Assembly (NCBI GenBank): GCA_963682055.1
Contig: OY821744.1
Span: 22,420,967-22,484,966 of the forward strand
Reading direction: 5' to 3'
Length of the DNA: 64,000 nucleotides
DNA from: Primula veris
Lineage: Eukaryota > Streptophyta > Magnoliopsida > Ericales > Primulaceae
In this document: positions 9,329 to 20,451 of the stretch, one piece after another
Layout of the letters: every line of letters starts with the position of its first letter
Numbering within the stretch: position 1 is the stretch's first letter
Made by a program: the position numbers and the translations under genes
Notes under the pieces: generated by a model
Told to the model about the DNA's origin: nothing
What the model saw: the letters and a program-made list of their open reading frames with translations, nothing else
The model's database searches: none

Positions 9329-10231
9329 TTACCAGTAGTGGCAGTGCCTCAAGTACTCTTTGAGATTGTTGAATGAAGCTTCACATTCCAGGTCCCAGAC
9401 GAATTTTCTATCCTTCTTGAGTGATTCAAAAAATGGCCGTCCCTTATCTGCGGATCGGCTAATGAACCTGCTCAGCACGGCCATCATTCCCGTGAGCTCT
9501 TGTACCTGTTTCTTATTCTTGGGCGCAGTTAGGTTTCGTAGAGCCGTTATTTGATCGGGATTAGCCTCTATTCCTCGTCGGCTAACCATATGCCCCAAGA
9601 ATTTCCCTTTGCTGATGCCAAATGCACACTTGCTCGCATTGAGTTTAAGTTTGTGCTCGCCCAGCGTTCGGAAAACGTCCCTGATATCTTGAAGGTGGGA
9701 AGTGGCTCTTTCGCTCTTGACGACCATGTCGTCTATGTATACCTCCATCGTCTTCCCTATATGATCTCGACATACCCTTGTTATCATCCTTTGGTATGTT
9801 GCTCCCGCATTGCGTAGGCCGAACGGCATTACCGTATAGCAATAATTTCCCAAAGGCGATATAAACGAAGTCTTTTCTTGATCTTCGCGGGCGAGGGGAA
9901 TTTGATGGTATCCTGAATATGCGTCAAGGAAGGTCATCCGTTCTGCCCCCGCAGTTGCGTCCACCAGTTGATCAATCCTTGGAAGGGGAAAGTGGTCCCT
10001 CGGGCAGGCTTTGTTGAGGTTGGTGAAGTCTATACATACTCTCTCCTTCCCGTTCTTCTTAGGGACGACGACCGGGTTGGACAACCATTTTGGATAGTAA
10101 ACCTCTCTTATGGCTCCAGCCTCCAATAACTTTTGTACTTCAGCGATTATAGCTGCTCTGTGCTGTACAGACACTTTCCTGCTCCTCTGTGCTATCGGCT
10201 TGTACTCGGTGTTTACACTAGGTGGTGGCAT
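9329..10231 (-). CDS. Reverse transcriptase part of Tat polyprotein
   Basis: A 300-residue frame containing the seven RT blocks: PVVVPKKNGKERVCIDFTNL, DAYSGYHQIPL, MPFGLRNAGATYQRMI and the catalytic YIDD box at about residues 165-168 (EVYIDDMVVKS), then LNASKCAFGISKGKFLGHMV of the thumb region. It copies the element RNA into cDNA in the particle. The first residues overlap the protease frame by a few codons: the conserved CHHL segment is in the protease frame and the following NTEYKPIAQ in this one, so a small indel near 10220 separates them. At the other end the frame closes at 9329, while homologous sequence continues in the next frame (PLLVRPNKGDV). Both breaks look like decay rather than programmed shifts. 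Confidence 0.92.
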   Translation of the reverse strand: MPPPSVNTEYKPIAQRSRKVSVQHRAAIIAEVQKLLEAGAIREVYYPKWLSNPVVVPKKNGKERVCIDFTNLNKACPRDHFPLPRIDQLVDATAGAERMTFLDAYSGYHQIPLAREDQEKTSFISPLGNYCYTVMPFGLRNAGATYQRMITRVCRDHIGKTMEVYIDDMVVKSERATSHLQDIRDVFRTLGEHKLKLNASKCAFGISKGKFLGHMVSRRGIEANPDQITALRNLTAPKNKKQVQELTGMMAVLSRFISRSADKGRPFFESLKKDRKFVWDLECEASFNNLKEYLRHCHYW

Positions 10232-10935
10232 GCTGTATTGGGGTCTAGGCCCGGCATATCTTTAGGACTCCAGGCGAATTTATCAGTGTTGTTGAGAAGG
10301 AATGCTTTCAACTCCTCGGATTCCTGTTTTGGAAGGTTGTCGCCGAGGAGGAAGTAATGCTCCTCGTCCATATCCGGTATATATACCTTCCTGAGTGTCT
10401 CTCCTACTTGTTCTTCGACAACCCTTTCGGCTTTGGATATTTGGTTGATCAGCTTCTTGGTGCTGGTGGGTTGTTCCACCATGCTTCGTTGTTTTTGGAG
10501 AGTTGCGGTGATGTCCTCGCAGCGTCTTGAATCCTCTTGACATCCTCTGGCTGTCTCGATCTCTCCCCTGTCATTTGGGTATTTGACCTTTTGGTGATAG
10601 GTCGAGGGTATGGCCTTCATGGCATGTAACCAAGGTCGGCCCAATATTGCATTATGACCAGAGTGGTCATTGACCACTAAGAACTCCACGGGAACCGACA
10701 CGGACCCAGTTGTGACACTGAGGACGATCTTACCCAACGGTTTAGTCGTTTCGGAGATGAATCCGATCAGTGTGACGTCAGTAGGCTGTAGATCTTGCAG
10801 TTTGAGTTCCATTTTGTCGAAGAGCTCCCTGTACATGATATCACAAGAGGCTCCTTGGTCGACAAGTACCCTGCTGACCGTGTCTAGGCCAATTTGAACT
10901 CGGAGGTTAATGGCGTCTCCATGGGGGTAAATCAC
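10213..10935 (-). CDS. Aspartic protease part of Tat polyprotein
   Basis: A 240-residue frame that begins at GTG, overlapping the gag stop (GGGGTGATT), so entry from gag would need a frame change. The active-site motif is VLVDQGASCDI, where the family usually has a D-(T/S/G)-(G)-(A/S)-like triad; here it reads Asp-Gln-Gly-Ala-Ser. The flap-side segment FLVVNDHSGHNAILGRPWLHAMKA is typical of plant gypsy proteases (ILGRPWL). The downstream part is the linker to RT (PDMDEEHYFLLGDNLP ... FAWSPKDMPGLDP). It would cleave the polyprotein in the particle. Confidence 0.85.
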   Translation of the reverse strand: MIYPHGDAINLRVQIGLDTVSRVLVDQGASCDIMYRELFDKMELKLQDLQPTDVTLIGFISETTKPLGKIVLSVTTGSVSVPVEFLVVNDHSGHNAILGRPWLHAMKAIPSTYHQKVKYPNDRGEIETARGCQEDSRRCEDITATLQKQRSMVEQPTSTKKLINQISKAERVVEEQVGETLRKVYIPDMDEEHYFLLGDNLPKQESEELKAFLLNNTDKFAWSPKDMPGLDPNTACHHLV

Positions 10936-13088
10936 CCCTCTTCGTCAAGATCCGAGAAAGAAATGGGCGGGTGTCGTCGTTGTGTGCAGTGTCGTTTAGA
11001 GGTCGACGCCTGTGATGTCTTGGCTACTTGGCCAAAGTGGGCCAGCTGCCGTTGTCGCGATCGTTCCCCGCCTGGGCCCTTGGGTCTTGTCATATGAACG
11101 ACGTTGATCGTTTTGCCTTGCCGGTTGTCGGATCCCTCGATGGACAATTGTTTGCCTTTATTTCCAGCTCCTTTGATGAACTTGGCTAGGTATCCTGCAT
11201 CGCCCCACTGGTTCATTCTCCATCGCAGGTTACGGCAATGCTCAGTGAGATGGCCGTGATCCTCATGATATGCGCAGAAGAGCTTGGAATCTCTCTGACT
11301 GGGGGGAGTGTTGATCGGTTGCGGTCGGGAATACCAACTTTCCCTGCATATATCCTTGAGGATATCTTCAGCAGATAGGTTGAAAGTGTATCGCAGCTCG
11401 ACCGATCCGAAAGTATTTCGGTGTTCCCTTTCTTGGGGCCGACCTTGTTGAAACGGCTTGGGTGGCATCGGGTAGGTGAGCTGGAGTGGTTTATGCTCGT
11501 TGATCGGTGTTGGGTATGCGATCTGGAGCGGTTTGGGCTCTGGTGCTCGTGGTCGCTCTACCCTGCTATGGACCTCGGGACCTTTGCCCTTGCTGGTTGG
11601 TTGGAATGCTTCTCCCTGGTTACTCCTAATTCTTTTGCGACCCACCTGTGCCTCGCGGACCGACTCTCTTCTGGGTAGAGTTCGGTTGAGGAAACGCAGT
11701 TCGTCGTTTTTATCGGTGAGGTGGGTATAATAGGCTAGCAGGGAATCAGTAGTCGGGAAGTTTTTGCCTATGAACTTCCTTCTCGCCCAATAGCCATTAG
11801 GGATAGAGTTGATAAAGTTCTGGATGGCTATATTATTGGCATATCGTGGAATCTGGTTTGCTACGTCGATAAAACGTATGCAATAATCGTTGAGCCGTTC
11901 ATTTGGCATCATCGTCATTTTCAGAAGGGTTTCGATACTAACCTTCTTTTTCCGATGAGCAGCGTATCGGGTGGAGTACGCTCTTAGCAGTTCTGCCCAG
12001 TCTCTAATGGAGCCCCGTGGTAAGTTGTGATACCATGATGAAGCATCTTGACCCAAGCTGTTTTTGAAAAATTTGCACATTAGTGCATGGTCATCACTCC
12101 ACAGTTCCATCTTCGTCTTGTAGTGCCTCAGATGGTCGATAGGGCAACTCTTCCCATCATAGAGCCTGAATTCGGGGATGACGAATCCCATAGGATTGCG
12201 GTACCGCGTGATCTGTTCGGTACATGGGGTTTCTTGGCATACGTTCCAACCCTGTTGGAACGCGTCATCCATGACTTGGTAGGGGGGAGGGTATCCTCCC
12301 TGATGTGGTGGTGGGCCATATCCTTCCCCGAACCTGTATTCGGGATATCTACCGTCCTTCGTGTTTGTGTGGACACGTTCCATATGAGTGTCCGGATGGA
12401 CGATAGTTATTGGGACATTGCCCCCTTGGTGGGGCACTCTTGTATCGGGTCGCCTACCCGCTGCCTCCAGGGCGGCCCTGTAGGCAGAGTCTTCCACTTC
12501 GTGGCGTGGGTCTTTGTCTGGTTGGATAACTGGCAATACGATGCCGGCCGCTGTCATGGCCGTCATGCATGCCGCCAGCTGAGCTTGTAGCTGGGCGTAG
12601 TTCCTTTCATCGGCTAACGGAACAACGTGTTGCACTTCCACCGTGGGTGGTGTAATCATCCTCGGAGGATTAGTTGGTAGTCGGGGCGACTGTCCGAGCA
12701 CATGATCCTCGGGCATGCCAAACTGATGAGCTTCGTTCGTTTGTAAACGAGCACCCGAGTTGACCGAGGCTGTAGGCAAAGGGACTCTTGAGCTCGGCCC
12801 TGCCTGGGACCCGGGTAAGCGTCTTCGTGCACGCCTTAATACGGGCACGTCTTGTTCGTCATCCGAGGACGAATGGTGTTCGTCGACAATCCGTTCAATG
12901 AAATGTTGGGGTGGTTCGATCGGTTGTTTTTGGTTGACGTAGGAGGTTGTTGGTTGGTTTCCGGATTGGATAGCTTCATATCTGTCACGGATGGCGAGTA
13001 GATCGTCGAGGTCTTGTTGGCTAATTTGCGCGTTTTGGTTATTGGTTTCTATTATCTCGGGATGGGTTTCCTCTACATTGGTCACCAT
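10932..13088 (-). CDS. Gag of Tat-lineage element
   Basis: A 718-residue protein; the ATG at 13088 is the first one about 60 bp after the primer-binding site. The N-terminal third is polar, Gln/Pro-rich and disordered. The capsid-like retrotransposon gag domain lies at about residues 310-450 (LYDGKSCPIDHLRHYK, SSWYHNLPRGSIRDW, LNDYCIRFIDVANQ). A single zinc motif near residue 620 reads CAYHEDHGHLTEHC, the C-x3-H-x3-H pattern found in Tat gags instead of the usual CCHC. The C-terminus is basic. The frame is intact, which suggests that this copy is not very old. It is the structural protein of the cytoplasmic particle and binds the element RNA. Confidence 0.88.
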   Translation of the reverse strand: MVTNVEETHPEIIETNNQNAQISQQDLDDLLAIRDRYEAIQSGNQPTTSYVNQKQPIEPPQHFIERIVDEHHSSSDDEQDVPVLRRARRRLPGSQAGPSSRVPLPTASVNSGARLQTNEAHQFGMPEDHVLGQSPRLPTNPPRMITPPTVEVQHVVPLADERNYAQLQAQLAACMTAMTAAGIVLPVIQPDKDPRHEVEDSAYRAALEAAGRRPDTRVPHQGGNVPITIVHPDTHMERVHTNTKDGRYPEYRFGEGYGPPPHQGGYPPPYQVMDDAFQQGWNVCQETPCTEQITRYRNPMGFVIPEFRLYDGKSCPIDHLRHYKTKMELWSDDHALMCKFFKNSLGQDASSWYHNLPRGSIRDWAELLRAYSTRYAAHRKKKVSIETLLKMTMMPNERLNDYCIRFIDVANQIPRYANNIAIQNFINSIPNGYWARRKFIGKNFPTTDSLLAYYTHLTDKNDELRFLNRTLPRRESVREAQVGRKRIRSNQGEAFQPTSKGKGPEVHSRVERPRAPEPKPLQIAYPTPINEHKPLQLTYPMPPKPFQQGRPQEREHRNTFGSVELRYTFNLSAEDILKDICRESWYSRPQPINTPPSQRDSKLFCAYHEDHGHLTEHCRNLRWRMNQWGDAGYLAKFIKGAGNKGKQLSIEGSDNRQGKTINVVHMTRPKGPGGERSRQRQLAHFGQVAKTSQASTSKRHCTQRRHPPISFSDLDEEG

Positions 13089-13147
13089 TGTCGCTCGTCT
13101 GGCAGAGTATTGGTATTCGAATTCTAAACTAGTTGGGAACTAGATGA

Positions 13148-13165
13148 TTCCCGGAGACGGCGCCA
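13148..13165 (-). other. Primer-binding site of the Tat element
   Basis: On the minus strand this reads TGGCGCCGTCTCCGGGAA, two bases after the LTR end. It closely resembles the tRNA-derived PBS TGGCGCCGTTGCCGGGGA that is common in plant Athila/Tat elements, probably matching the 3' end of a tRNA-Asp-type primer (family knowledge; not checked). Confidence 0.8.
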
Positions 13166-13167
13166 TT

Positions 13168-13737
13168 TGATAAAGCCGTAACTTTGGTCGGTCGCGTTAG
13201 CCTTTTCAACAATGATATAATAGTAAATCAACCGTGAATAATGGATACTTCCTGATCTTTATTATTGTTCGGATTATTATCCTTGTTCGGACTATTACAC
13301 TTGCTCGGATTAGTATTTCGGTTTTACAATTGTGCTCGATATGACTATTTAATCTCTCGTCTTGATCTTTCTCCCCTTTTATTCGGTGCTCAGCTTTGTC
13401 TTTTCTCGGTTTATTTCTCGAAGTGGTGTGCGTTGGTTAATTTCTCTCTTTTCTCAACTTCTCTCTATATTTTTTGGATAGATTTTCTGGTGGTTTTCTA
13501 GGAGGGGTAGTTGGCTATTTATAGGCAACTATGCCTTCTAGGATGTTGACAAATGTCTTCATCCGAGGGGTTTTTCAGACATGGGTCCCCATTTGATTGG
13601 GCTTGGGCTTTTGATAGTAGCACCTCAATTCCTATAAAAAGTATGAGACGACCCATTTAATCGTTGGATACCCATTTATAAAGTGGATTGATTATTACCC
13701 GAATAGAATATTCGGGTATAATTTTTATGTTCTATCA
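13168..13737 (-). repeat. 5' LTR of the Tat element
   Basis: On the minus strand it starts TGATAGAACA and ends GGCTTTATCA, a TG...CA pair inside the 5-base inverted ends TGATA/TATCA, and it is followed by the PBS. It is 570 bp long. A TATA-like CTATAAATAGC is at 13515-13525. A perfect 9-bp inverted repeat (ACCCGAATA / TATTCGGGT, spacer GAA) sits 20 bases inside the outer end. The partner LTR is outside the window, so target-site duplication could not be tested; the outer flank is GCAAC. Confidence 0.82.
13516..13524 (-). promoter_or_regulatory. TATA box in Tat LTR
   Basis: The minus strand reads TATAAATAG, about 215 bases from the start of the LTR in the direction of transcription. It is the best candidate for the core promoter that makes the gag-pol transcript. 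Confidence 0.55.
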
Positions 13738-16700
13738 GCAACATTTTATTCTCTTTTAAGATATTTTTTTGTTTATATTTTGATATCCCCATTTTATTTA
13801 TTTCTTGGCTCGCTCCTAACCACAAAGTGTATAAAAAGAATATTTTACATTATCCCCGTGTTTTCTCTAGCATGACAGGCTAAACAATGAGTTGGAAAAT
13901 TCAACTCATCCAATTCTTTAACCCATGTTATGTGATCGAAAATATGTGGACTTAGTCATAAGTCATGGAAAATCACATTAGAAAATTTTAATTTATAGAG
14001 CGAAAGTGCTAAAAAAAAAAGTCGGCACTTATAACCGGGTGTTCATCTTTTATTCTATTTTTTCCTTTCACTATATATCAAAACATATATAGAAACTACT
14101 AAGAAATAAAATTACTATAGTCCATTCATTATTATTAGCCTAATCTGAAAATAATGAAGCGCTAGAAAATCGGGAAAGAAAATACACGTGACGACTGGTC
14201 ATATGGTCTACCAATAATTCGATCGTTCATGATATTTTTTTTGTATCGGCGGATCCAGCCAATAGCTCACACCAACAAATAAACAGAACAAAAAAATGAA
14301 CTATGAATGATCCCAAAGAGACTTCAGAGCCACATGTTGTAACTCGCGCCGAGAGAAAAATTCCATTATCTTGAAACTCGTATAGGGATCGGTGAAGCTT
14401 AGTGTACATATAGAGCAAAGGGATAGACAAAGAAACAAACATATCAAGTAAACCGATTTCTTCTCTTTACAGTAGTATAGGTCAATATCTCCAAAAGAAC
14501 AGAAGCCCAATTGCTACGTTTTTTTTCCTATTCTTTTGCAACCACACGGTCCGTTATTTAAGTTTTCCTTCACTTTCACGGACAGATAAATTATTACGAT
14601 TAAAGCCCAAGACTAGACAACGATTGTTGCCAAAATGATTAAAAAAAACATGGGAAGAAAGGGAGTCGTTTCGCTCACAAGTATTCTACATCAAAAGAGA
14701 AAGCTGTAGCAAAATGACATTTTCGTTACATATACATACCTTCTATTAGCTCCAACATCTGATGAAGTATATGAAACCGGAGGTATATTGAATATATTGG
14801 AAAGGTGGATTAGAGCATTCACGTCTAACTCACCAAAATACACTTTCTTTATAATTTGAGTTTTATATAAGATTAATGTCACATTTGATTAATTTTTTTA
14901 AAAATTATTTCTCATAAATGTATCAATAGCTCCAACTAACCTCTCTCATCATGGAATGTCGAATTGACTTAAATATATTTAAATCTATATAATTGACCTC
15001 TTAAACAAAAGGTTGGCACCTCGTTGATCTAAGAGCTATCCAGATTGCAGACTATCACCGTGCGACATTCGGAACATTGGGACTAAAAACAAAATTTTGT
15101 GCATGTCGTCATTATTTTGTGTATATTCAATATTATTGATTTAGATTTATTAGTTTTTTAACGGGTAAAGTTAACTAGGTATAAAAACTTAGCCTCGCCC
15201 ATGATACCTGAAGTGCTAATATCTAATTAAGGCTTTTTGTCAGCTTCGGTTTAGGCCTCCAAAGACGCTATAGACAACACAGCTTCAATTTGCACTTACA
15301 AGCGTAAATGAGCTTTTAGACATACATTCTTATGTACCTTCTTATTCCTTCAAAGGACTAACAATTCGATTCATGAATTTCATTTACACTTGTAACTGCA
15401 AGTTTGTGTATCTTGTAATTGTACAATCATATTCTCTATTCTTTTTTAAGTATGTTCAGAATTTCTAATTGGACATACTAATAGTTTGCAGAATTAGCTT
15501 CACGGTGTGAAAGAGTTCTTTTAGAATACTAAAGTTTATTTTTAACTTTTTTTAGGGATCACATTTACTCTATAAAATGATAAAATCTATCTATATAAGA
15601 AGATCTTGAAGCAGTCGTTGTTACAGATTATTATTCAAGTTATTATTAATCAAATAAGTGCAATTATGACAATAATGCTGAACATATTGGTAAGATAATG
15701 TCCATACAGAGATTATTATGTATCCGCGGATTTGTTTTTTACATAATTGCACTAGCATCTTTAAATTCTTGCAAACCAGAATTCCAAAAATATGGTAAAC
15801 TAATAAAAGCTTCACCTGAGTAGTAATTGAATATGGCGGTGACATAGCGTAAAAGACAAGCAATCACAATAATTATATATTCTCAGAATCTAAAACGTAT
15901 AGTTTTTAAAGAGCTCCTTTGGTCCCTGAAATTACAGTTGTGTGCAGTACTGTTACAAAATATTTAAGATGTAATGCACTGGAAACGATTATTTGGCTGT
16001 CATCGCGTTTGTCGAGTATAATTATACGAGATTTATTTTGTTATTTTCAAGTTGCACAAATTTCTGATCATAATATAATATTTCTTGAGAAATTGATAAT
16101 AGTTCAGTGCAAATTTTCACATCCAAAGTTAATTAGTTATATAAGATATTAAATATAAACACCAAAAACTGTAATTACAATAATTGGATCTATATTTGAA
16201 ACGTGTTAAAGAAATGGTCCTACAGTCCTTGATACCAAACCATCGTCAACTTTAATAAAAGTATCAATAAATTTAGAGAATTTTACAATTGATCACCGTT
16301 AAGCTATCTCAGTACGCTCACGGACATTTTAAAAGTAATTCAAAATGGCGGCGTTACGCAAATTTAAGATACCTTCTTGACAAGTGTAATTAAGAATGGT
16401 GAGTTACGTTAAAATTTTGGTACTGGCAAACTCGGCATCTTAGAATCTTAAAACTATGACAACCCACTTCTTAAAAAGTTAAACGACTTAATGGTCACGT
16501 ATCATCATATAACCGTGATAAGGGGGAGTTTTCTGGTCCGATTATTTGTTAAATTTTGTCGATAAAATGTTACGAAGTTTATTTTGGTCCCAACTCCCGT
16601 TGTAAGTGAAATCATCATACATAAAAGTAACACGATATTTGAAGAAACTAAACTTACGTTAGGAAATAACAGTTGCAACACTAGCTCAGGTGTAAAATCA

Positions 16701-17448
16701 TCAACAATAAAAAAGAAAAAGAAAATTCGTTCCCAAGTAAGGAGTATTGCGGTGAGAGACTAATATATAGTAGTTTAGTAATTGAAAGTTTCATAGTTAA
16801 ACAAGATACAATAACTCCGTTCATATAAAATTAGTAATTATAAAATTAGTAATGGAATATCCCACTTAAATTTTCATTTTCTTTTCACGTGATGTATTAT
16901 TTGTCTCCCTTCAATTTATTTATTGGTTTGTTTGGTAAAGGGGGACCGTAATAATTGATCTTTTTGGAAAATAAATTCAATGTGTATTATCATATATGGA
17001 GTGAACTTCCAAATTGTAAGATAGTATCCAATGTATAAACGGACAAGTGAATTGTAAAGAGAGAAGATAAGGACAGTGTATGTGTGTGTCCCCGTAAGAT
17101 GCGCAGGACCCATTTTGTGCTACTTGTCTAGCTACCGTCTTTGAGAAGTAAATAATAGTGTATCACTCGACTGGTAAAAGGACATTTTGCAACAGACTAA
17201 TGTTTCAAAAAGCGAAATCTTAACAAAAAAGTTTTTGTAAAACTTATGCTAAAAGAGTAAAAAAGTTGAAATTTTAGAGGTCTGAAAATCAGAAAAACGA
17301 GCTTATTAAACTTTGAATTGAATTTTTATCGAGTTTTGAATTGTGTTTTTTTTTTTTACCAAGAAGCGTGCTTTTTAGAACGGTGTATAAGAATAATGAA
17401 CTATGGATTGATTTTTACGAGTATTTTTTAATAAACTTGGTCTATTAC
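13738..17448. other. AT-rich intergenic DNA, no gene seen
   Basis: 3.7 kb of low-complexity, stop-rich sequence. The short ORFs have no recognisable domains or splice context. No tRNA, rRNA or clear terminal-inverted-repeat element was identified. Confidence 0.6.
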
Positions 17449-17539
17449 TACTTTTTTTTTTTTTGGGAAAAGTATTTTAGATAAAAAAATTTTTAGCGAG
17501 AATACATCAAGTATGCGGTAAATAGTAACAAACTATACA

Positions 17540-18124
17540 TCAGGTCCTAATATGGGGAGTACCTGATCTATCTAATGTCAATATACCGACAATGCCATTT
17601 GGTAAATACTGTCTATGGGAGAAAGTCTGTGAAGCCCGATGAGCGCACGCCCAATTGGCCATAAAATCACCTGCCTGATTCACCTTTCTAAATATGTGCC
17701 GAACCAAAATATCGTGTAAAGAGCAGAAATGGCTTATATGCGAGATAGTGTAGCTATGCTCCCAAGGACTAAGAGTCGTCGAAGAAATCCAAGACGATAC
17801 TGTCGTCGAATCCGTCTCCACCTCAAAATGCTGAAAACCCAAAGAGATCCCTAGCTGAATGCCTAAGAAGATCGCATGGAGCTCTGCGTATATGATCGGT
17901 CTCTCTTCTAAAAACTCGCCAAAGGCCTCCAAAATAATTCCCTTATGATCTCGTAGAATTCCTCCTACTGCTGAAACCCCTGAGTTTCCTTTTGAGCACC
18001 CATCAACATTTAGCTTGAACCTCCATGGCATGGGTCTAATCCAAGAAACTAAACGAATGAGACAACCTCTATGAGAAATAACCCGGAGGGTGGACATAAA
18101 ACTCACGTCTGTGTCTCCTCTCAC
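17540..18124 (-). pseudogene. RNase H domain at C-terminus of LINE ORF2
   Basis: A 194-residue open frame with the four RNase H signatures: FKLNVDGCSKGN (Asp), IYAELHAIFLGI (Glu), EVETDSTTVSSW (Asp) and NQAGDFMANWA (Asp). This is the RVT_3-type RNase H that plant L1 LINEs carry at their C-terminus. Upstream on the same strand (to about 18280) the frame-broken sequence still reads VWKARNAHRLSTEAQDEY, a usual linker segment. It removes RNA from RNA:DNA hybrids during insertion. The domain alone looks intact, but the rest of ORF2 is interrupted. Confidence 0.85.
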
Positions 18125-18409
18125 CTACCGTGGACGGAAACCGACTGCAACGTCTAGAAGCTGAAGGTCAGATATGATTCTTGAAACTACTGACTCGTGT
18201 CGATACTCATCTTGGGCCTCGGTGCTCAATCTGTGGGCGTTACGCGCTTTCCAAACATGCTACAAAATGAAGCAGGCTGTTAGAACACGCACATGACCGA
18301 TTGAAGAACCCTCACAATGCCACTGAAAAAATATCCCGATAATCGAATAGATCTGCTAGCTGGTGCCGAGTACTAAATAAAGACATGAAGTGCTACCAAA
18401 CTCATGCCA

Positions 18410-19228
18410 TCAAGGGACAATCGATGAAGAGATGTCTAAGGGTCTCGTACGATGACCGACAAGTGCAGCATGAGGCGAACTGGAAGTGTACATGTCTCCT
18501 ATGAAGCACGTCGTCTGTAGCCAAGAAACCTCGAAACAAACGCCAAAGAAAGAATGAAAGCTGTCATGGAATTGGTCGCTGCCATATATACGAAAAAACC
18601 CGATCGGCCTCCCCTCACTGACGAAATATGCCCCAAGCCGATCATATCGAAAACTCCCCATCAACTGACAGACTCCACCTCATCCTATCTATACCAACCC
18701 CATCAATGGGCATTTGAATGATCTGATCGACTATCTATGTAGGCAACATGAGGGACTCGAGATGACCCCGATCCCACTGTCTCTCGATCCAAAAAGAAGG
18801 GTCATCTCATTATCGGGCACCCCGAAGTAGTGGATAGCAAGGGGAGTATCACTCAACCAACTGTCGTACCGAAAACTCACATATCCTGATCGAATATGCC
18901 AACGAATAAACGGCTCTATAGAATCCCTAATCCGACCCATGCGAATCCAGAGGGGTGAAGCCGGATATCTAAAGACGACACATGTCGGATGAGTGGATTT
19001 GCAGTATTTTGCGGTCATGTACTGAGCCCAACGCGAATGCTGCTCACGAAATCTCCACCATATATTGGCCTCATAGGCCGAGACAAAATCTGATAATGAA
19101 CGGATACCCAATCTGCCTTCCTCAACAGGAAAGCAAACTGCATCCCATCGGCACCAATGAATCTTCTTGTGGGTGTCCGAATCACCCCACAAGAAACGAG
19201 TAAACATCCTCTCAATGTGTGCCAGCAC
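18410..19228 (-). pseudogene. LINE ORF2 thumb and zf-RVT-like region
   Basis: Two overlapping broken frames. The upper one (18731-19228) carries the conserved FLWGDSDTHKKIHWCRWD and GRLGIRSLSDFVSAYEANIWWRF segments found after the RT core in plant LINEs. The lower one (18410-18664) corresponds to the cysteine/histidine-rich zf-RVT part and has lost its regular zinc ligands. The breaks between them near 18700 and at 19200 show decay. Confidence 0.75.
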
Positions 19229-20258
19229 CGGCCAAGATAAAACCTACTCTTGGCCTGATTAATAAGCTGACCAGGCACCAACTCATAATGATGAATAAAA
19301 TCAGATATCCTCCCCAGACTCGGGGCACTAGCAATCGCAAAGATGATGGTGTCATCCGCAAAGCTCAAATAATAAATAACCATATCGACCCATCCATGTA
19401 ACACAACGAAGGATACTCTATATATAAACGATCTAACCCTCTCGAAAGATACTCATCAGCTATAATAAAAAGGGCAGGAGAGAGAGGGTCCCCCTATCGA
19501 AGACCTCCGTGAGATGGAATGAACCCATGAACATCTCCGTTCACCATAACGGAGAACCAAGTACCGAATATCACCCTATCAATCAATGAAATCCACTGCT
19601 CGGAAAAACCAAAAGCACGAAGCATCCTCAGAATAAAAGACTTGGACATGGGGTCATAATCTTTCGACTTATCAAGCTTCATGACCACATTCCTACCCCT
19701 AACATCACGGTTCAAGTTATGAACCAACTCCTGGCGCAATAAAATACCATTACGAATAACCCGGTCAGGGACGAAACCACTCTAAGAAGGAAAGATAATG
19801 CGGGGTAAAACAGTCGACAACCGATTAAAAAGAATCTTGGAAACCACATAAATACTCAAGAAACCCATCGACATACGATTACCATGAAAATAATCCAAAA
19901 CCGCCTCGAACAGGTCACTCGCTACAATATCCCAACAATCTTGATAAAACTGACTACAAAATCCATCCGGACCTGGTGCACTGTCCGAATCAATCGTAAA
20001 AACATCCTCATGTACCTCATCTAGAGTCGGCTCTATACACAGAGCGTCACTATCCACCTCAGAAATCTCCATCGGAATACTACTGAAATCTCCTAAGGAC
20101 GCCTGCCCCTGTCGTGAGGCAAACACCTCAAAATACCGAACCGCAGACTCCCCTAACCCTTCTGGTGAAGTGATCCAGTCCTCCGAATCTCCCTCTCTAA
20201 TACGATGCACCGTCAACATATGGCGTTGCTTCCAAACTAAAGCATGAAAGTTGCGCAT
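19015..20258 (-). pseudogene. LINE ORF2 reverse transcriptase core
   Basis: RT motifs are spread over three frames: SAPGPDGFCSQFYQDCWDI (about 19960), NVVMKLDKSKDYDPMSKSF (19660), GGLR-stop-GDPLSP (19500) and the catalytic FADD box in YYLSFADDTIIF (about 19360). The order and spacing match non-LTR RTs. The Gln-to-stop change in the GLRQGDPLSP motif and at least two frameshifts make the enzyme inactive. Confidence 0.85.
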
Positions 20259-20451
20259 ATTGGCATCCCCCTCTCGGAGCCAATGAACCCTAGACTGCTA
20301 CCGCATAAAACTCTCCTTCATGATAAGGATCTTCTGGAGATGAGCCCTAGCCTCATGTAGCACCACTTGGTCCTCTACACCATGTCTCGTGTCACATCTC
20401 TCCTCCAACTCGTGAACTCTCTCTTCCGCCACCCTCACCCCTCAAAAAACG

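Larger units (their letters stand above)
1..13737 (-). mobile_element. Ty3/gypsy LTR retrotransposon, Tat lineage, 5' LTR to 3' internal region
   Basis: In element order (right to left) this shows a 570-bp LTR, a primer-binding site two nucleotides inside it, gag, aspartic protease, reverse transcriptase, RNase H plus a second archaeal-type RNase H, integrase, a tandem repeat block and a block of ORFs on the opposite strand. The second RNase H, the CX3HX3H-type gag zinc motif and the extra ORFs between integrase and the 3' LTR are features known for the Tat lineage (Ogre/Retand and relatives). The 3' LTR was not found at 1-470, so the element continues left of the window. The coding region carries at least two frame breaks (near 10.22 and 9.34 kb), so this copy is probably not autonomous, although most of each domain is intact. 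Confidence 0.88.

Noticed and set aside
12087..12590. A 167-codon plus-strand ORF opposite gag
   Set aside because: It overlaps the well-supported gag frame on the other strand and has no domain; it is a shadow of gag codon usage.
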